From positions 14,322,001-14,386,000 of the forward strand of contig OX335657.1 of assembly GCA_946894095.1 (NCBI GenBank): DNA of 64,000 nt, read 5' to 3'. The notes beneath the pieces were generated by a model, which was not told where the DNA came from, made no database searches, and saw only the letters and a list, made by a program, of their open reading frames with translations. Below, in pieces: positions 22,812 through 33,004 of the stretch (positions are counted from its first letter, which is position 1; every line of letters starts with the position of its first letter). This DNA is from Incurvaria masculella (Eukaryota > Arthropoda > Insecta > Lepidoptera > Incurvariidae). Made by a program: the position numbers and the translations under genes.

Positions 22812-23104
22812 AACTGCTAGAATCTACGAGTCGAGCCGGTTATAAAGATGTGTCACTTGCCATAGAAAACATACACGAGTAATGCACGTACATGACCAAT
22901 TTATTTACCAAAATCATCCAAAATGCTCGCCAGCTCCCAACTACGCGCTCGCTTTAGGTACATTCGATTATGCGCCACCAAAGTAATTATTAGTATTATC
23001 TTTGCCACCACACTCCAAAGCCCCGCGCCTCGAGCGTTTCGTTGCCTCGAGCAAAGGTCGGCGCACACGCACACTTACGCAATCACACATATTGAAACAC
23101 GTGC
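22812..23104. other. Spacer between internal elements and right arm
   Basis: Holds the second copy of the 23-base direct repeat (22981-23003), then GC-rich sequence. The 99-codon frame 22923-23222 crosses into the arm and is not recognisable. Confidence 0.4.
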
Positions 23105-23708
23105 CTCAGCCGCCGCTGCCGTCCCGCTTCGGCCTGCCTCAGCCTACCTCCCGCGCTCATCTTACCGTTTTAGCGCGAAATTCAAAGTTGTGTTAAACGC
23201 TGCAAAACTGACGGGCGTGTAACTTTTTTGTTGGATTCTGTTAAAAGTATCTTCGATTATATCTTTTATTGTCATTATATTTCAAAAAGTGCGCGGGCCA
23301 ATTATGCTGTTCACTTTATTTGGGCATTTGCAAAATATATGTGTTGCCAGTAACAATTTTGTTGGATTCTTTGAAATTATCGATCTGATTAGAATTAAAA
23401 ACCAATGTGTGACGACAGATTGGGCTGCCCAATTCTGCCGAGTTTATGAGAGCGAAAACTGTGTATTTTTTTAAAAAAACTCGCTTTTGTGTAAAAAAAT
23501 TGTTGGATTCCTGAACACATATATACCTATTAACCCATTTTATTAGACATTGAAAAGAAATTTGGCGGGCCATTTTTGCAGCAAATGATACCGCATATTT
23601 TGTGTTTTTGGCCAAAATACCTAAGTTCCGGGAAAAAAAAATGTTAGATTCTGAGTCATTCATTTTTAAAACCTGTATTTGTACACATTCTGAAGATTTC
23701 ATGGACGG
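23105..23708 (-). repeat. Right inverted arm of the composite
   Basis: Reverse complement of 16601-17225, with shared text such as TTGTTGGATTCTGTTAAAAG, AGCGCGAAATTCAAAGTTG-like sequence and CTCGCTTTTGTGTAAAAAAA. It diverges inside about 23105, where a GC-rich patch with different detail replaces the left arm's inner part. Confidence 0.7.
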
Positions 23709-24465
23709 GCGAATTCATGCATGTCTCAAATGCCCCATTCAACGGAGTATAAAGTTAATTTAACCTGAATTCGTATAGAGACTTGCCTTGACAATTCAAA
23801 AAGAATAGGCAATGAAACAATATAAGGGCACTTTTTTATTTTACATATTAATGTAGTCCGAATTCGCCCAATGTGGAGCCTACTAGTTTCACCCGGTGTG
23901 TTCCAAGCATTCGCCTTCGGCAAGTTTCGGCAGGCCTCGGCTCTCCTCGGATTGATTTAGCTGTAAGTTCTGTTTTGGGGTGGTGCTGACCAAATGAGTG
24001 ACCTTTTACCCTACCTGTTAACTTTGACGGTACAGTTTTGATACTTTGTGATCATAAACAAAAACAAAAGGTTTTAATTACCTAAAACAGAAGTATAAAA
24101 ACAGATGCAAGTAACTGTAAATATTGAGGCAATATAGCACTGTGACCAATAACACGCGTGGTTGCTCACCAGGGGAAATTTTTAAATGACCATACCTCAA
24201 GACTTATATACGGTCAAGAGAGGCCAAAGCCCTGCAGTGGGTGGTAGTAAGATAAAACAAATCAACAATTTAAAATAATTGTGTACTTAATTGAATTGAA
24301 TCATTTGAATTGAAGCACTGTTCGCCATTATAAGCTGATTATATTACACTTATTGTATGATCTGGAGCGACAGCCGCAAATGGGTCGCTACCCAAATACC
24401 TAATTCGAGTAGTGGACTGTATAGAATAATGTTTCGACCAATTTAACCCTATAGACTTGAACGGA
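23709..24465. other. Unassigned right flank of the composite
   Basis: No repeat copy or coding signal noted. Confidence 0.5.
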
Positions 24466-24469
24466 CTAT

Positions 24470-24770
24470 AGGCAGGATAGGAGAGGACTCACCAGTGGCG
24501 TAGTGTGGTCTGAAGCCCTCATGACTCCTCGGGTTCCGTGTCCACCAGGGTTCCGTGCACGGCACTTAAGATCTTTTTGTGGTGCGTAGACGCTACGCGG
24601 GTTGGATCCACGGCAGTATACGGTCGTGGCCGTGGATCTTGGAGCTATTGGCGAAGCCAGCAGAACGTCCGCCGGCATCGACATTTGCCACGAGTCTCTG
24701 GCGACCCACAGTGTTTCATTCCCTCGGCGCGAATGAAGGTAGTTCGGTAAAAAAGCTTGCTCTCAGGAAA
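24470..24770. other. Moderately GC-rich patch
   Basis: Open frames of about 70 codons on both strands (for example 24538-24750 plus, 24466-24684 minus) overlap here. None carries a motif I know. It could be low-copy sequence, an exon relic or an unrecognised element. Confidence 0.35.
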
Positions 24771-24779
24771 TTAGTTCCA

Positions 24780-25482
24780 CAAGGGTGTAACAGTTAAGTG
24801 ATTGGAAGAAAGGATGGGACATTGTTCAAATCAATACACTCATGAATCTATATTCAAATTTACGTCATTTTTTTTTCTTCTAATGGTAGGCAGAATTTCA
24901 CACGTTAATCACACAGTGAAGAAAATTTCTTTCACACTCTTGGCTCGAACCATTCTGAAAGTCTAGCTACATAGAAGTGCACTCCAACTGCATAACTGAC
25001 TTAACAGTCGCATAATGTTTCCGCCGTGCAATTTTTCTGAGTGCCGTCCTTAAAAGGGTGCGTTTTCACCTTACCGTTGGGTTGATAAGACTTTGTGAGT
25101 TTGTTTTACAGAATAACATTCAAATATGAATCAGTATGAAGAGCATCCTTATACCTAAACATTTTCGACCAATTTTTACGATTGAAACAAGGTAGCCTGA
25201 GCCCGACGTCGCTTATTTAGAGCAGATCGGAATAAATATTTCGAATTCTTTCGTTAAAGAAGTTTCAAAACATTGGTAGAAAATGATACGCTCATTTAAA
25301 TCTCTCATAATCAATCATCAGTCACAACGTAAATTAAAATCAGGTACTCTCATTATCAGCAGCAAACTTGAAAAATAATGCGTTTGGGACCTGAATTCAG
25401 CATTTTCTTAAATATTTTTTTAACTTTATAGGCAGAAAGTTGGCTGAAATTCTACAATTTTTTCTTTCCATTTTCTTATTCC
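24780..25482. other. AT-rich stretch, nothing recognised
   Basis: No repeat copy or coding signal noted. Confidence 0.5.
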
Positions 25483-25893
25483 TTAAGGTTCAGAAGCTCG
25501 TGATTGTTGTATGCGCGTGAAAACCGAGTTCAAGGAAGAGAAATTTAGGCTTTTTGACCTGTAAAGTCTACTTTCTAAGTGAATTGATATATATTATGTT
25601 TCACGGTTATTCACTAGATAAATATATGATCTTGTTTATGTGAAATTGTCTAAATGCTTTATAGTTTCCAAGCGCCGGCTTGAAAAACTAGTAAAAACTT
25701 GTAAATAGGTATTACAAACATAATTTTTTTAAAGAATATAAGCAATTCATTATAACCGTTTTACGGTCATACACTAGATAATAGTCTAAACTTTGATATT
25801 TCGATATTTACCTGTGTTTATGCTTAACCAAGCACTGAGATAAAATAAAAATAAACCTAAAACGTTGGAAGTTAGCGTCATATGGAGCCTTAA
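25483..25893. mobile_element. TTAA-flanked MITE, family B, copy 1
   Basis: It starts TTAAGGTTCAGAAGC and ends TCATATGGAGCCTTAA. It aligns along its length with 35939-36412 (shared CCAAGCGCCGGCTTGAAA, AGTAAAAACTTGTAAATAGG, GGTTATTCACTAGATAAATA). This copy lacks about 60 bp near the left end that the other has. Non-coding. Confidence 0.85.
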
Positions 25894-26420
25894 CGCAAAT
25901 AAACCATACGCATTGGCTATTTAATAATCTAAAGCGGCCCTGAATAAGAGTTGCGTGCGCATTAGTGTTAGTAGTGTCAGCCTTTCGGGAGCTGGCCAGC
26001 TCTATGGCGTGGCTGGCACCGAGACGTGTTGTGAAATTATTATCACCACACCGCGAGACACTTGAGATTCGGCGATCAAAATTGTGTAGTCGCAGTATGC
26101 GGAAGACGTTCTATCATTAAGACAGGGGTAGTGGGTTGCCTCCGCTACACCCCCCCCCCCTCGCCCCCACGCCCCCACGCCGGGCGGACAGACACGAGTC
26201 CACAATACTTGCTGAGTAATTAATGGGCACGGAGTGTAGGCTGCGGTGTAGCCTAAGTTAAAGCATTTTTTGTATTTAATGCCATTCGGTTGAAATTGTA
26301 TGGCCACATAAATGAAGCATACACTTTTAAACATCTATACAGCGTAATTGTGTCTAACACCGTGACTTCAAATCCCAGGATTATGCGAGATTTAAATGTT
26401 ATTTTTTGTTAAAAAATCGG
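25894..26420. other. Unassigned, with a poly-C island at 26148-26190
   Basis: A C-run of about 12 followed by TCGCCCCCACGCCCCCACGC. The 110-codon minus frame (26002-26334) spans the island, is compositionally driven and matches nothing I know. Confidence 0.45.
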
Positions 26421-26423
26421 ATC

Positions 26424-26630
26424 GGATTCTGAATCCACGTAAAAAGCCAGTCTGCTGCCTGCTTGCAAGGTAAAACCCGCCTGGGTTAGTACCATCGCAT
26501 TGGGTGAAAGATGGTCGAATTGGCAATAAAAAATTTAGTTCAACATAGCCGTGCGATTTTATTAAGAGAAGGTCATGACAGGCACATGCCAGTTCCTTCA
26601 GGAATCCGGTGTGGAATTAGCTTATACTAT
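26424..26630 (+). mobile_element. Shared-body SINE remnant, plus strand
   Basis: AATCCACGTAAAAA, CCCGCCTGGGTTAGTACCAT, CGCATTGGGTGAAAGATGG, CAACATAGCCGTGCGA and CAGTTCCTTCAGGAAT follow the body order of the full copies. The head is not recognisable. Confidence 0.75.
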
Positions 26631-26639
26631 TTTTGGAAA

Positions 26640-27055
26640 TTGGTATGATATTGTATTGTTTTATTGCATTCATAGGTAGGTAACCTACATTTAAACATGT
26701 CAAGAATCGTTATGCTAGATCTATGTCAAAAATATAAATGTCGCATACTCTATATCCATGCATATAAGAACTGGCAAACATATTTTGCCAGTCACAAAAT
26801 AAGTTTAAAACTTAAGTAGTTGATTAATCAATGCCACCGCTCGTAAGAAAAAACATAGGCGCCCCTAATCTCCTGTAGAACTTTGTAAATAGTTTGTCCA
26901 TAAAGGCATTATGTTTCCTTTGCTGGTGCATCTTATAACAAATTTCATGATTCTAGGTCGACAGGAACTTATAGGTTTTCATTTCAATACGAAAGATAAA
27001 ATATGCGGCATAAAAGACTGTAGATTTCGATTGAGTTGACTTAGAAGCTTAATTA
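26640..27055. other. AT-rich stretch, nothing recognised
   Basis: No repeat copy or coding signal noted. Confidence 0.5.
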
Positions 27056-27057
27056 AT

Positions 27058-27165
27058 CCGTACGCAAAGGGTGTAAACGGAACCCTATTAATAAGCCTCC
27101 GCCGTCCGTCCGTCCGTCCGTCTGTCACAGGGCTGTATCTCATCAACCGTAACAGGTAGACAGCT
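27058..27165 (-). mobile_element. ACGG-type element, 3' part only, minus strand
   Basis: CGCAAAGGGTGTAAACGGAA, four CCGT units and CACAGGGCTGTATCTCATC, CAACCGTAACAGGTAGACAG are the reverse of the element's 3' half. The head half is absent. Confidence 0.85.
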
Positions 27166-27169
27166 CTGT

Positions 27170-27722
27170 GTTTGACTATCATACACCCAACAGACATACA
27201 GCCCGCTAGAAACTATTTCATTAAATGCCTTCATTTAATTCGTTGAACCATCGCGCCGACAAGCATTTCCATTCCAAGATTCTCCTGACCATAACCTCAA
27301 AACTTCTGGAGTGTAGCCAATTTATTGGCATCGCCCTAATTAGTGGATCGTACTCGAATGCGGCCCTCGCCAGCAGCCGTGCGAGATAACGAATCAATTA
27401 TAATAATATTTGTGCTTGCGCGCAACCACCTAGTGGCGTCCTCCGGGATTACGAAGGGTTGGATGCTATGAGCTGATTCCTGAAGCGATCTGCTGGACTT
27501 CAGACATGATCGTCGACTCTACGGAGATGATGTAAACACCGTACAGATTGTATAGTAGGTAGTTATAGTCATTGCCAGCGATCATGAAAGGACGTTAGCA
27601 GCGATCGTAACTCATTCGTATGGCGGCAGCGTAGCCAAGAGTTAGTGTAAGAGTTCTACAAGTACCAGCGGGTCTACTCGGGGCCTCTCGTGTTCGATAA
27701 CTGCTGTTAAACTCACACAATC
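27170..27722. other. Unassigned stretch
   Basis: It holds CTCTCGTGTTCGATAACTGC near 27685, related to the palindrome at 27843-27867. No gene recognised. Confidence 0.4.
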
Positions 27723-27830
27723 GTATTCAGAGAGCACCTGTAAAAACTTAGTAACAGATTAGCACCGGACTAACCATACCAAAGCCGGCTTAGTCCGGCG
27801 GATTAAAGTTAGTCTGCCCACTCTGAATAC
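27723..27830. mobile_element. Small MITE with GTATTCAGAG ends, copy 2
   Basis: GTATTCAGAG at the left and CTCTGAATAC at the right enclose 108 bp. The inner AAAGCCGGCTTAGTCCGGCG segment is itself partly palindromic. Related to 22696-22811. Confidence 0.75.
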
Positions 27831-27842
27831 ACCTTTCAGGGC

Positions 27843-27867
27843 TTCGAACACGAGAAGTTCTCGTGTT
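27843..27867. repeat. 25-bp palindrome CGAACACGAGAA/TTCTCGTGTTCG
   Basis: The two 12-base arms are perfect with one central G. Related half sites occur at about 27686 and 28222, with ACTGTTCTCGTATTAG nearby. Confidence 0.8.
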
Positions 27868-27898
27868 CGAGTATTGCTGTGAACTGTTCTCGTATTAG

Positions 27899-28144
27899 CC
27901 GGGTGGCTAAGCTCAAATGGCAGTGGGCTTGTCACGTCAGTCGAAGAGACGACGACCGTGTCCTGCACTGGCGGCCGTGGACAGGAAATCGGAGTGTGGG
28001 AAGACCACCCGCCAGGTGGGACGACGGCATCAAGTGCGTTGGCGGAAAGCAGTGGTTCCGTACCGCTGAGGGCCGGGAGGACTGCAGAAAAATTAGAGAG
28101 GCGTGTGTCCAGCAGTGGGTGCAAGCACGCTGACTGACTGACTG
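27899..28144 (+). mobile_element. Short RTE-type LINE 3'-end insertion with perfect target-site duplication
   Basis: The insert encodes an open RTE-clade C-terminus with no stop until 28133: AKLKWQWACHVSRRDD, then RSVGRPPARWDDGIK and a terminal CVQQWVQAR. These motifs are characteristic of lepidopteran RTE-like endonuclease/reverse-transcriptase polyproteins. It ends in a (TGAC)n tail at 28131-28148. ACTGTTCTCGTATTAG occurs immediately before (27883-27898) and after (28145-28160), a perfect 16-bp duplication, so the insertion is fairly recent. Catalytic domains are absent, so it is not autonomous. The copy at 34156-34402 starts at nearly the same base. Confidence 0.9.
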
Positions 28145-28160
28145 ACTGTTCTCGTATTAG

Positions 28161-28860
28161 GAACTGTTAATATTTATTTTGAACTAAAATTAGGCATCTA
28201 ATTTCTAAATAGAGTTTGACAGCTTCGAATACGAGAACTCTTGCGGGTCTACCGCAAGTGGCTCAAAATTCATCACCCTATCGGGAGATGCTATATTTTG
28301 CAAATGGCTGCACAGGTTAATTCTGCTTTGACATTTGTGAAGTATCCAGTTAGAAAATACACGTCAACAAGACATGGATCTCTAGTTACGAAGTCTAGTA
28401 CACTTACGAATTCGGGTAGCTTAACATCAGATGTACGTTGCACTAAATAGCGTTCCATGAAGTTCTTAGGTGTTCGCAATAATATAATTAGTAAACGGAC
28501 TGACTCGCCAGCGGTGCCGCCATTGTATCTATTGTATTTCTAGTTGGTGCTAACTGAAACAGTCCTGAAAGACGCAAGCATCGATTCATGTTTACTAGAT
28601 TCAAATCAAAGGCTGCATAAATAGTAATTAGAGATCCATTTTTTTTCTACATCTATTCTTACGAAATCACCTCAGCACAACAGTCCTGCCACTGGATTTT
28701 TTTAAATGTATATTAATAGATATTCTATGGCGATAGACAGAATTACAATGTTTTATTCGTCACTAAAATCAAAGAAGGTATTTAACCAAATTAAAAGTTT
28801 ATTCTTTCAAACCCCGTTTTAATTTCTTATCCTAGCCTAGCCTTCCTGAACCTAACGTAC
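28161..28860. other. Unassigned stretch
   Basis: Includes CGAATACGAGAACTC at about 28222, related to the 27.85 kb palindrome. A 69-codon plus frame (28241-28450) is unrecognised. Confidence 0.4.
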
Positions 28861-29009
28861 GGTTGCACGAAAGAACAAAAAATCAAAATCAACGTCAAAG
28901 TAAGATCAAACACGTCACTTTGTGTGGACAGTATGGAAGGAACTCTATGCGGTTTACTAAAAGTGACGTGTTTGAACATTAATTAACTCAACCGTTTCTT
29001 CGTGCAACC
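28861..29009. mobile_element. MITE with GGTTGCACGAA ends
   Basis: GGTTGCACGAAAGAA and TTTCTTCGTGCAACC are inverted ends 149 bp apart. Inside, AACACGTCACTTT pairs with AAAGTGACGTGTT, so almost the whole element is a hairpin. Non-coding. Confidence 0.85.
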
Positions 29010-29159
29010 GGGGCTAAGCCTACTAAAATTTACCTTCATAATTACATTCTTATTTACCTACGTAAACTAGTGCCTTCCACCGTGTTTTCTTAGTGGGCAC
29101 TCACCTAGAAGACTTCAAATTAATATTCATACGCAATGCTGACCGTATATTGGCTTACT

Positions 29160-29430
29160 GAGGGTCCATGAGGTGCGAGGGGGCGCTAGCTACCCCCTGC
29201 CCTCACCCCCTACCCCCCCCCCCCCGGGGCAGACACGTCAGGGCACAATTTGAAATAGAGGTGGCAAGAATTTGGTCAGAACTTCCTTTTGTCTTATCTT
29301 GACTCAGTGGGGTGAGCCGGCCGCTAGGTGTGCGTTTGAGAAGGGTGGTCACTTCTAACTCGTTAGGGGCTAAAGTCATGTACACAGAAGGGAATGGTAC
29401 ATTGAATGAGACAAAATATAGGTTCAAGAT
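29160..29430. other. Poly-C / G-rich island
   Basis: A C-run of about 14 at 29212-29225 is followed by GGGGCAGACACG, resembling the C-run and CGGACAGACACGAG at 26148-26200. The minus frame 29203-29427 is compositional. Confidence 0.5.
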
Positions 29431-30760
29431 TTTATTCTAAAGCCGCTATATATTTGAGGATTGAAAATGCCTTTCAATCGCTTCATTATAGGGTACCCGT
29501 TCTCAAGATAAGATTAGATTAATATAGGGAAATAATAATGGTATCAAAAGATGCGTTGCTGAATTAGCTACAATGCTACAAGAATACTTACACAAGTATA
29601 ATACTTTTGTAAAATATTTACACTTTTTTTTTACAAGAAAAAAAACGCCAATTTTTGGCTGTTTATTTCAGGACTTTTTTTAGAGAATCTCAAATGAAAA
29701 GAGATATGAAAAAAATTAACCTGGATGGATTCAAAATGATACCATTCTCGCTTCGATAGGATTAAAATGAAGGGTAGATATGTGCCCCTTTCGTAGACAT
29801 ATTTTTGGTTATTTCACAGATTTCTTTCATAAACTTTACGAAGCGACTATTGTAGGTATCGTTTAATTTTATGAATTCATTTATTCCTCATATACACGAG
29901 TATATGTTTGATTGAAGTTCTCCGTTCTTTTAACTTTCGTTAACGTGAATCAATATGTGATTTTTTCTTATTTATATTTTTAAATTTAAAAAAAAAATTC
30001 GTTATTAATTGGCTTTTCAAATTTCATGGCGTTGTCAATATGTTTAAATTTCGTCAGACGCATTGATTCCAGTACTGAAACGATCGAAACCACATGAAAA
30101 CAATGATTGCCCAAACATGAAAATGACAATAACAAGCTAAAAAAATAATGTCAACTCTATATGAAAATATTTATTTTTTAGCGGTGCTCATAATTCCTAC
30201 TTTTTTAAATCAGTGTACGAGCGAACATTCAACGGCATAAATTCAAATCTAGTGCCAAGTTAGTTACAATGCCGATTCGAAATTCGAAATGTATGTCGGC
30301 GTCGGCATAGCTTCCGGCCGAGTTTGAATATCCGGTCAACTCGGACTTCCGGCCCGACTAAGATGGCGGCGGTCCTTATGTCTGAGGGATTAGAGGAGTT
30401 AGCAATAATGTGAGATTTAGTTCGTGATATATTTCCTGTAGAGGAATTAATATTGTATGATTTTCTCAACTAAATGTTGATTTGTAAGTCCTTTTCATAC
30501 AAGGAATGTGATTATGTTTTCACGTTTTTCCAATGTTTTATGAGTAAATCGTAATTAGGTATTAATTCTGTTAGTATTTACCTATTCTATATTATTTAAT
30601 AAATGTATGTATGAATATGCCTAGTATAATATATATATTTATGTATTACTTTCATATGTATATGTATATAATTAGTATAAGTTTAGTATTAGTGTAACGT
30701 AATTTTCATTCATTACTTTTCTTGGTTTTTGCGCCTATCCATTTCTAATTATTTATACTG
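29431..30760. other. AT-rich stretch, nothing recognised
   Basis: A brief GC-richer patch at 30290-30380 (CCGGCCGAG, CCGGCCCGACT) carries no recognisable product. Confidence 0.45.
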
Positions 30761-30763
30761 TAA

Positions 30764-30850
30764 GGTAGGCTGATAGAAAATGACTTTAGGCATTAAGCTC
30801 TACCTTTTGTACAATTTTATCGTGCAATAAATGTTATTATTATTTTTATT
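30764..30850 (+). mobile_element. Probable LINE 3' untranslated end
   Basis: GGTAGGCTGATAGAAAATGA, GGCATTAAGCTCTACCTTTT, GTACAATTTTATCGTGCAAT then AATAAATG and an ATT-rich tail match the layout of a common lepidopteran LINE 3' end (from memory). No second copy in the window to confirm it. Confidence 0.45.
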
Positions 30851-30862
30851 ATTATTATATGT

Positions 30863-30992
30863 ACGTGGAATCTGAACCACGGCAAGCCTCAACGGTTGAA
30901 AATGGTCACCCATCCAGAACCGAACCGCGCTCAGAGGTGCTTCCCCAGCTTATCGATTCGCAAGGCGTCGCACACTGAGCTACCAAGGCTGA
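30863..30992 (-). mobile_element. 5S-headed SINE, head (subtype 2), minus strand
   Basis: ACGTGGAATCTGAACCACGG, AGCCTCAACGGTTGAAAATG, GTCACCCATCCAGAACCGAA, GCTCAGAGGTGCTTCCCCAG and TACCAAGGCTG are the reverse of the subtype 2 head also seen at 12627 and 35398. Only the head and the start of the body remain. Confidence 0.85.
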
Positions 30993-31352
30993 CAAATCAA
31001 TGAACGGCGGGTAACTGCGTTTAGTGATCAAGGAATCTCCAAAGTAACATCTAACCGAGTCTCCAACATAAATGTAACTATGATTTATGAATAGAGGGTG
31101 CTTTCAATTCGCGATTTATGCTGATTTTGTCGGACCGAAGCAACAACCGTATTTCTACTAGAACGGTTAATATCTAGCTTTTATAAATTGAATGGATATG
31201 GTATTTCAAAATTATAAATGCATTTTTTATCGAGACATTTTTTTTATGGAGGTTTGAAAAAGTAGAGAGTCGGTGACGAATGAACGAGCTTTTATCACAG
31301 TTAACTTCATCTTACATTTCTAATCTGCATTTAAGAAATTATGCTCACGCTC
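30993..31352. other. AT-rich stretch, nothing recognised
   Basis: No repeat copy or coding signal noted. Confidence 0.5.
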
Positions 31353-31684
31353 TTTTTTAGGGTTCCGTACCCAAAGGGTGCCAACGGAACCCTATTACTA
31401 AGCCTCTGCTGTCCGTCCGTCCGTCCGTTCGTCCGTCCGTCCGTCCGTCCGTCCGTCCTTCCGTCCGTCCGTCTGTCACAGGGCTGTATCTCAGTAACCG
31501 TAACAGATAGACAGCTGAATTTTTCACAGAGCATATATATATTTTGCCGCTATAACAACAAATAGGTTAGATTAAAAAATAATAATAATAAAATAAAAAA
31601 TAATTAATTTTTTTGTAATAAATCTTTTACGATGGTACGGAACCCTTCGTGTGCGAGCCCGACTCGCACTTGGCCAGTTTTTTT
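31353..31684 (-). mobile_element. ACGG-type lepidopteran interspersed element, complete, minus strand
   Basis: TTAGGGTTCCGTACCCAAAG, (CCGT)n at 31412-31470, CACAGGGCTGTATCTCAGTA, CCGCTATAACAACAAATAGG, GGAACCCTTCGTGTGCGAGC and GACTCGCACTTGGCCAG give the whole element in reverse. Its head abuts the A-tail end of the SINE at 31685. Frames here only translate the microsatellite. Confidence 0.9.
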
Positions 31685-31993
31685 TATGCGACCTGACATG
31701 GATGGCTAATACCACACAACTATCGTTATGATATTAGCCCAATACACCACATTCCCGAAGGAATTAGGTGCCATGCCAGGACCTTCCCTTCATGAGCTTC
31801 TACATTGAACTGGATGGAAAACACGGACAATTTTGACCTCCAGTTTTACATGGATTCCGAACCATGGAACAGCTTACATTTCTGACGAAATGCACTTATC
31901 GAACTCGGAATGAGAAAGAAAGTGCATGTCGGAATTGAACCCTGCCCTCTGGTACGCTAGGCCAGTTCCCACGCCACTAGGCTACGAGCCGCT
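31685..31993 (-). mobile_element. tRNA-headed SINE with internal deletion, minus strand
   Basis: Tail to head: GACATGGATGGCTAATACCA, ATTCCCGAAGGAATTAGGTG, TGGATGGAAAACACGGACA, then directly to TACATGGATTCCGAACCATG, so the central body (poly-pyrimidine and GGTACCAACCCGG parts) is missing. The head reads in reverse as AGCGGCTCGTAGCCTAGTGG (A box) and GGGTTCAATTCCGACATGC (B box). Confidence 0.9.
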
Positions 31994-33000
31994 CAAATAT
32001 TAATATAATAACCAAAAATCATATTATGTATTTGCTAGCATTTTAATGTCGTGTCCACGATTGCTATAGCATAGAATTTCAAATTAGTTGAATTACCGAT
32101 GAAATATCCGTATTTTTAAATAAAATATCATGTATGCCTAGAATTTTCTCAGTGGACCAATATGTTACTTGCATAGAGCGCCCTGTTGTTAAATGAATAC
32201 ATTTAAAAGCAATGTGTTTGTCAATTATCTTCCATGACTGGATTTTTGGGTTACCTACCGATTAAGTATCTCATTTTCTCCAGACTGATTTCCTCCGTGC
32301 ACCGAGTATCCAATAGATTGTTATTCAGCGGTCTCCCGGAGACGTCTGTTGAGTATCTCATCTCATTGTACGCAATCGAATGAGATAACGCGGATGCTGC
32401 GAGCTCCTCCGTCTGTGTGCATACACGTGCACACGGCACGGCCTGAAATACGCTTAATTTGAAAATATACAATGCAGCGACGCCCCATGGAGTCACAGTC
32501 TAGTAAATTCTTCACAGAACTTTTAGCAAAACTCTCTCCAAAAGTGAACTAAATTTTGGCACCACAGTGAAGTGTGTTTTTAACGGACTCAAAAAAAAAT
32601 TCTAAATTTTCCGATTTTTTTTTACATTAAAATTATGAACAAAGTTTTCGTAATAATATACTCGAGTTGGCATCATTATTTATCTGGACTGGTAAGGGCT
32701 ACCTTGACATGGTCAGGATAGGTCGAAGACTCGTCGTTGCCGTTTCATCTCTTCTATACATTAACCCGTGGTAACTATTTTTATAAGCCATACAAAACCA
32801 AGCTGATCATGAAGCCTAATCTTACCTAACCTAACCTAATCTATTCTATCGGCGCTGCTACTTTGTATAGTTTAAAATGGCTTTTAACGAATTCACTATT
32901 CTAAAACATACTAGATTTTGGCGCCGTACTGACATATGTATTTAACATCGTTGTATTAAACATGGTTAGGCCATAATGTTTTCGCGTAATATATGGCTGT
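31994..33000. other. Unassigned stretch
   Basis: Contains three CCTAA units at 32823-32840, the insect telomere motif but far too short to call. Frame 32251-32496 (minus) is unrecognised. Confidence 0.4.
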
Positions 33001-33004
33001 GTGG

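Larger units (their letters stand above)
16601..23708. mobile_element. Foldback-like composite element with ~600-bp inverted arms
   Basis: The left arm starts CCGTCCATGAAATCTTCAG at 16601, and its reverse complement ends at 23708. The arms remain alignable to about 17225 and 23105, including runs that differ only at scattered positions. Between them lie the palindromic tandem array (17690-22245), an ACGG-type element (22398-22692) and a 116-bp MITE (22696-22811). No transposase frame is visible. The matching arm-borne open frames (157 codons at 16574-17047 plus, 128 codons at 23316-23702 minus) arise from the repeat and look unlike any protein I know. No clear target-site duplication is seen. 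Long subrepeated arms around a filler are typical of foldback elements; that assignment is inference. Confidence 0.75.

Noticed and set aside
23316..23708. A target-site duplication for the 7.1-kb composite.
   Set aside because: Flanks before 16601 and after 23708 share no repeat longer than two or three bases that I can see.
27759..28124. 121-codon minus-strand frame.
   Set aside because: Antisense shadow of the RTE C-terminal coding frame at 27899-28133.
32823..32840. Interstitial telomeric repeat (CCTAA)3.
   Set aside because: Only about three units; expected by chance in AT-rich DNA.
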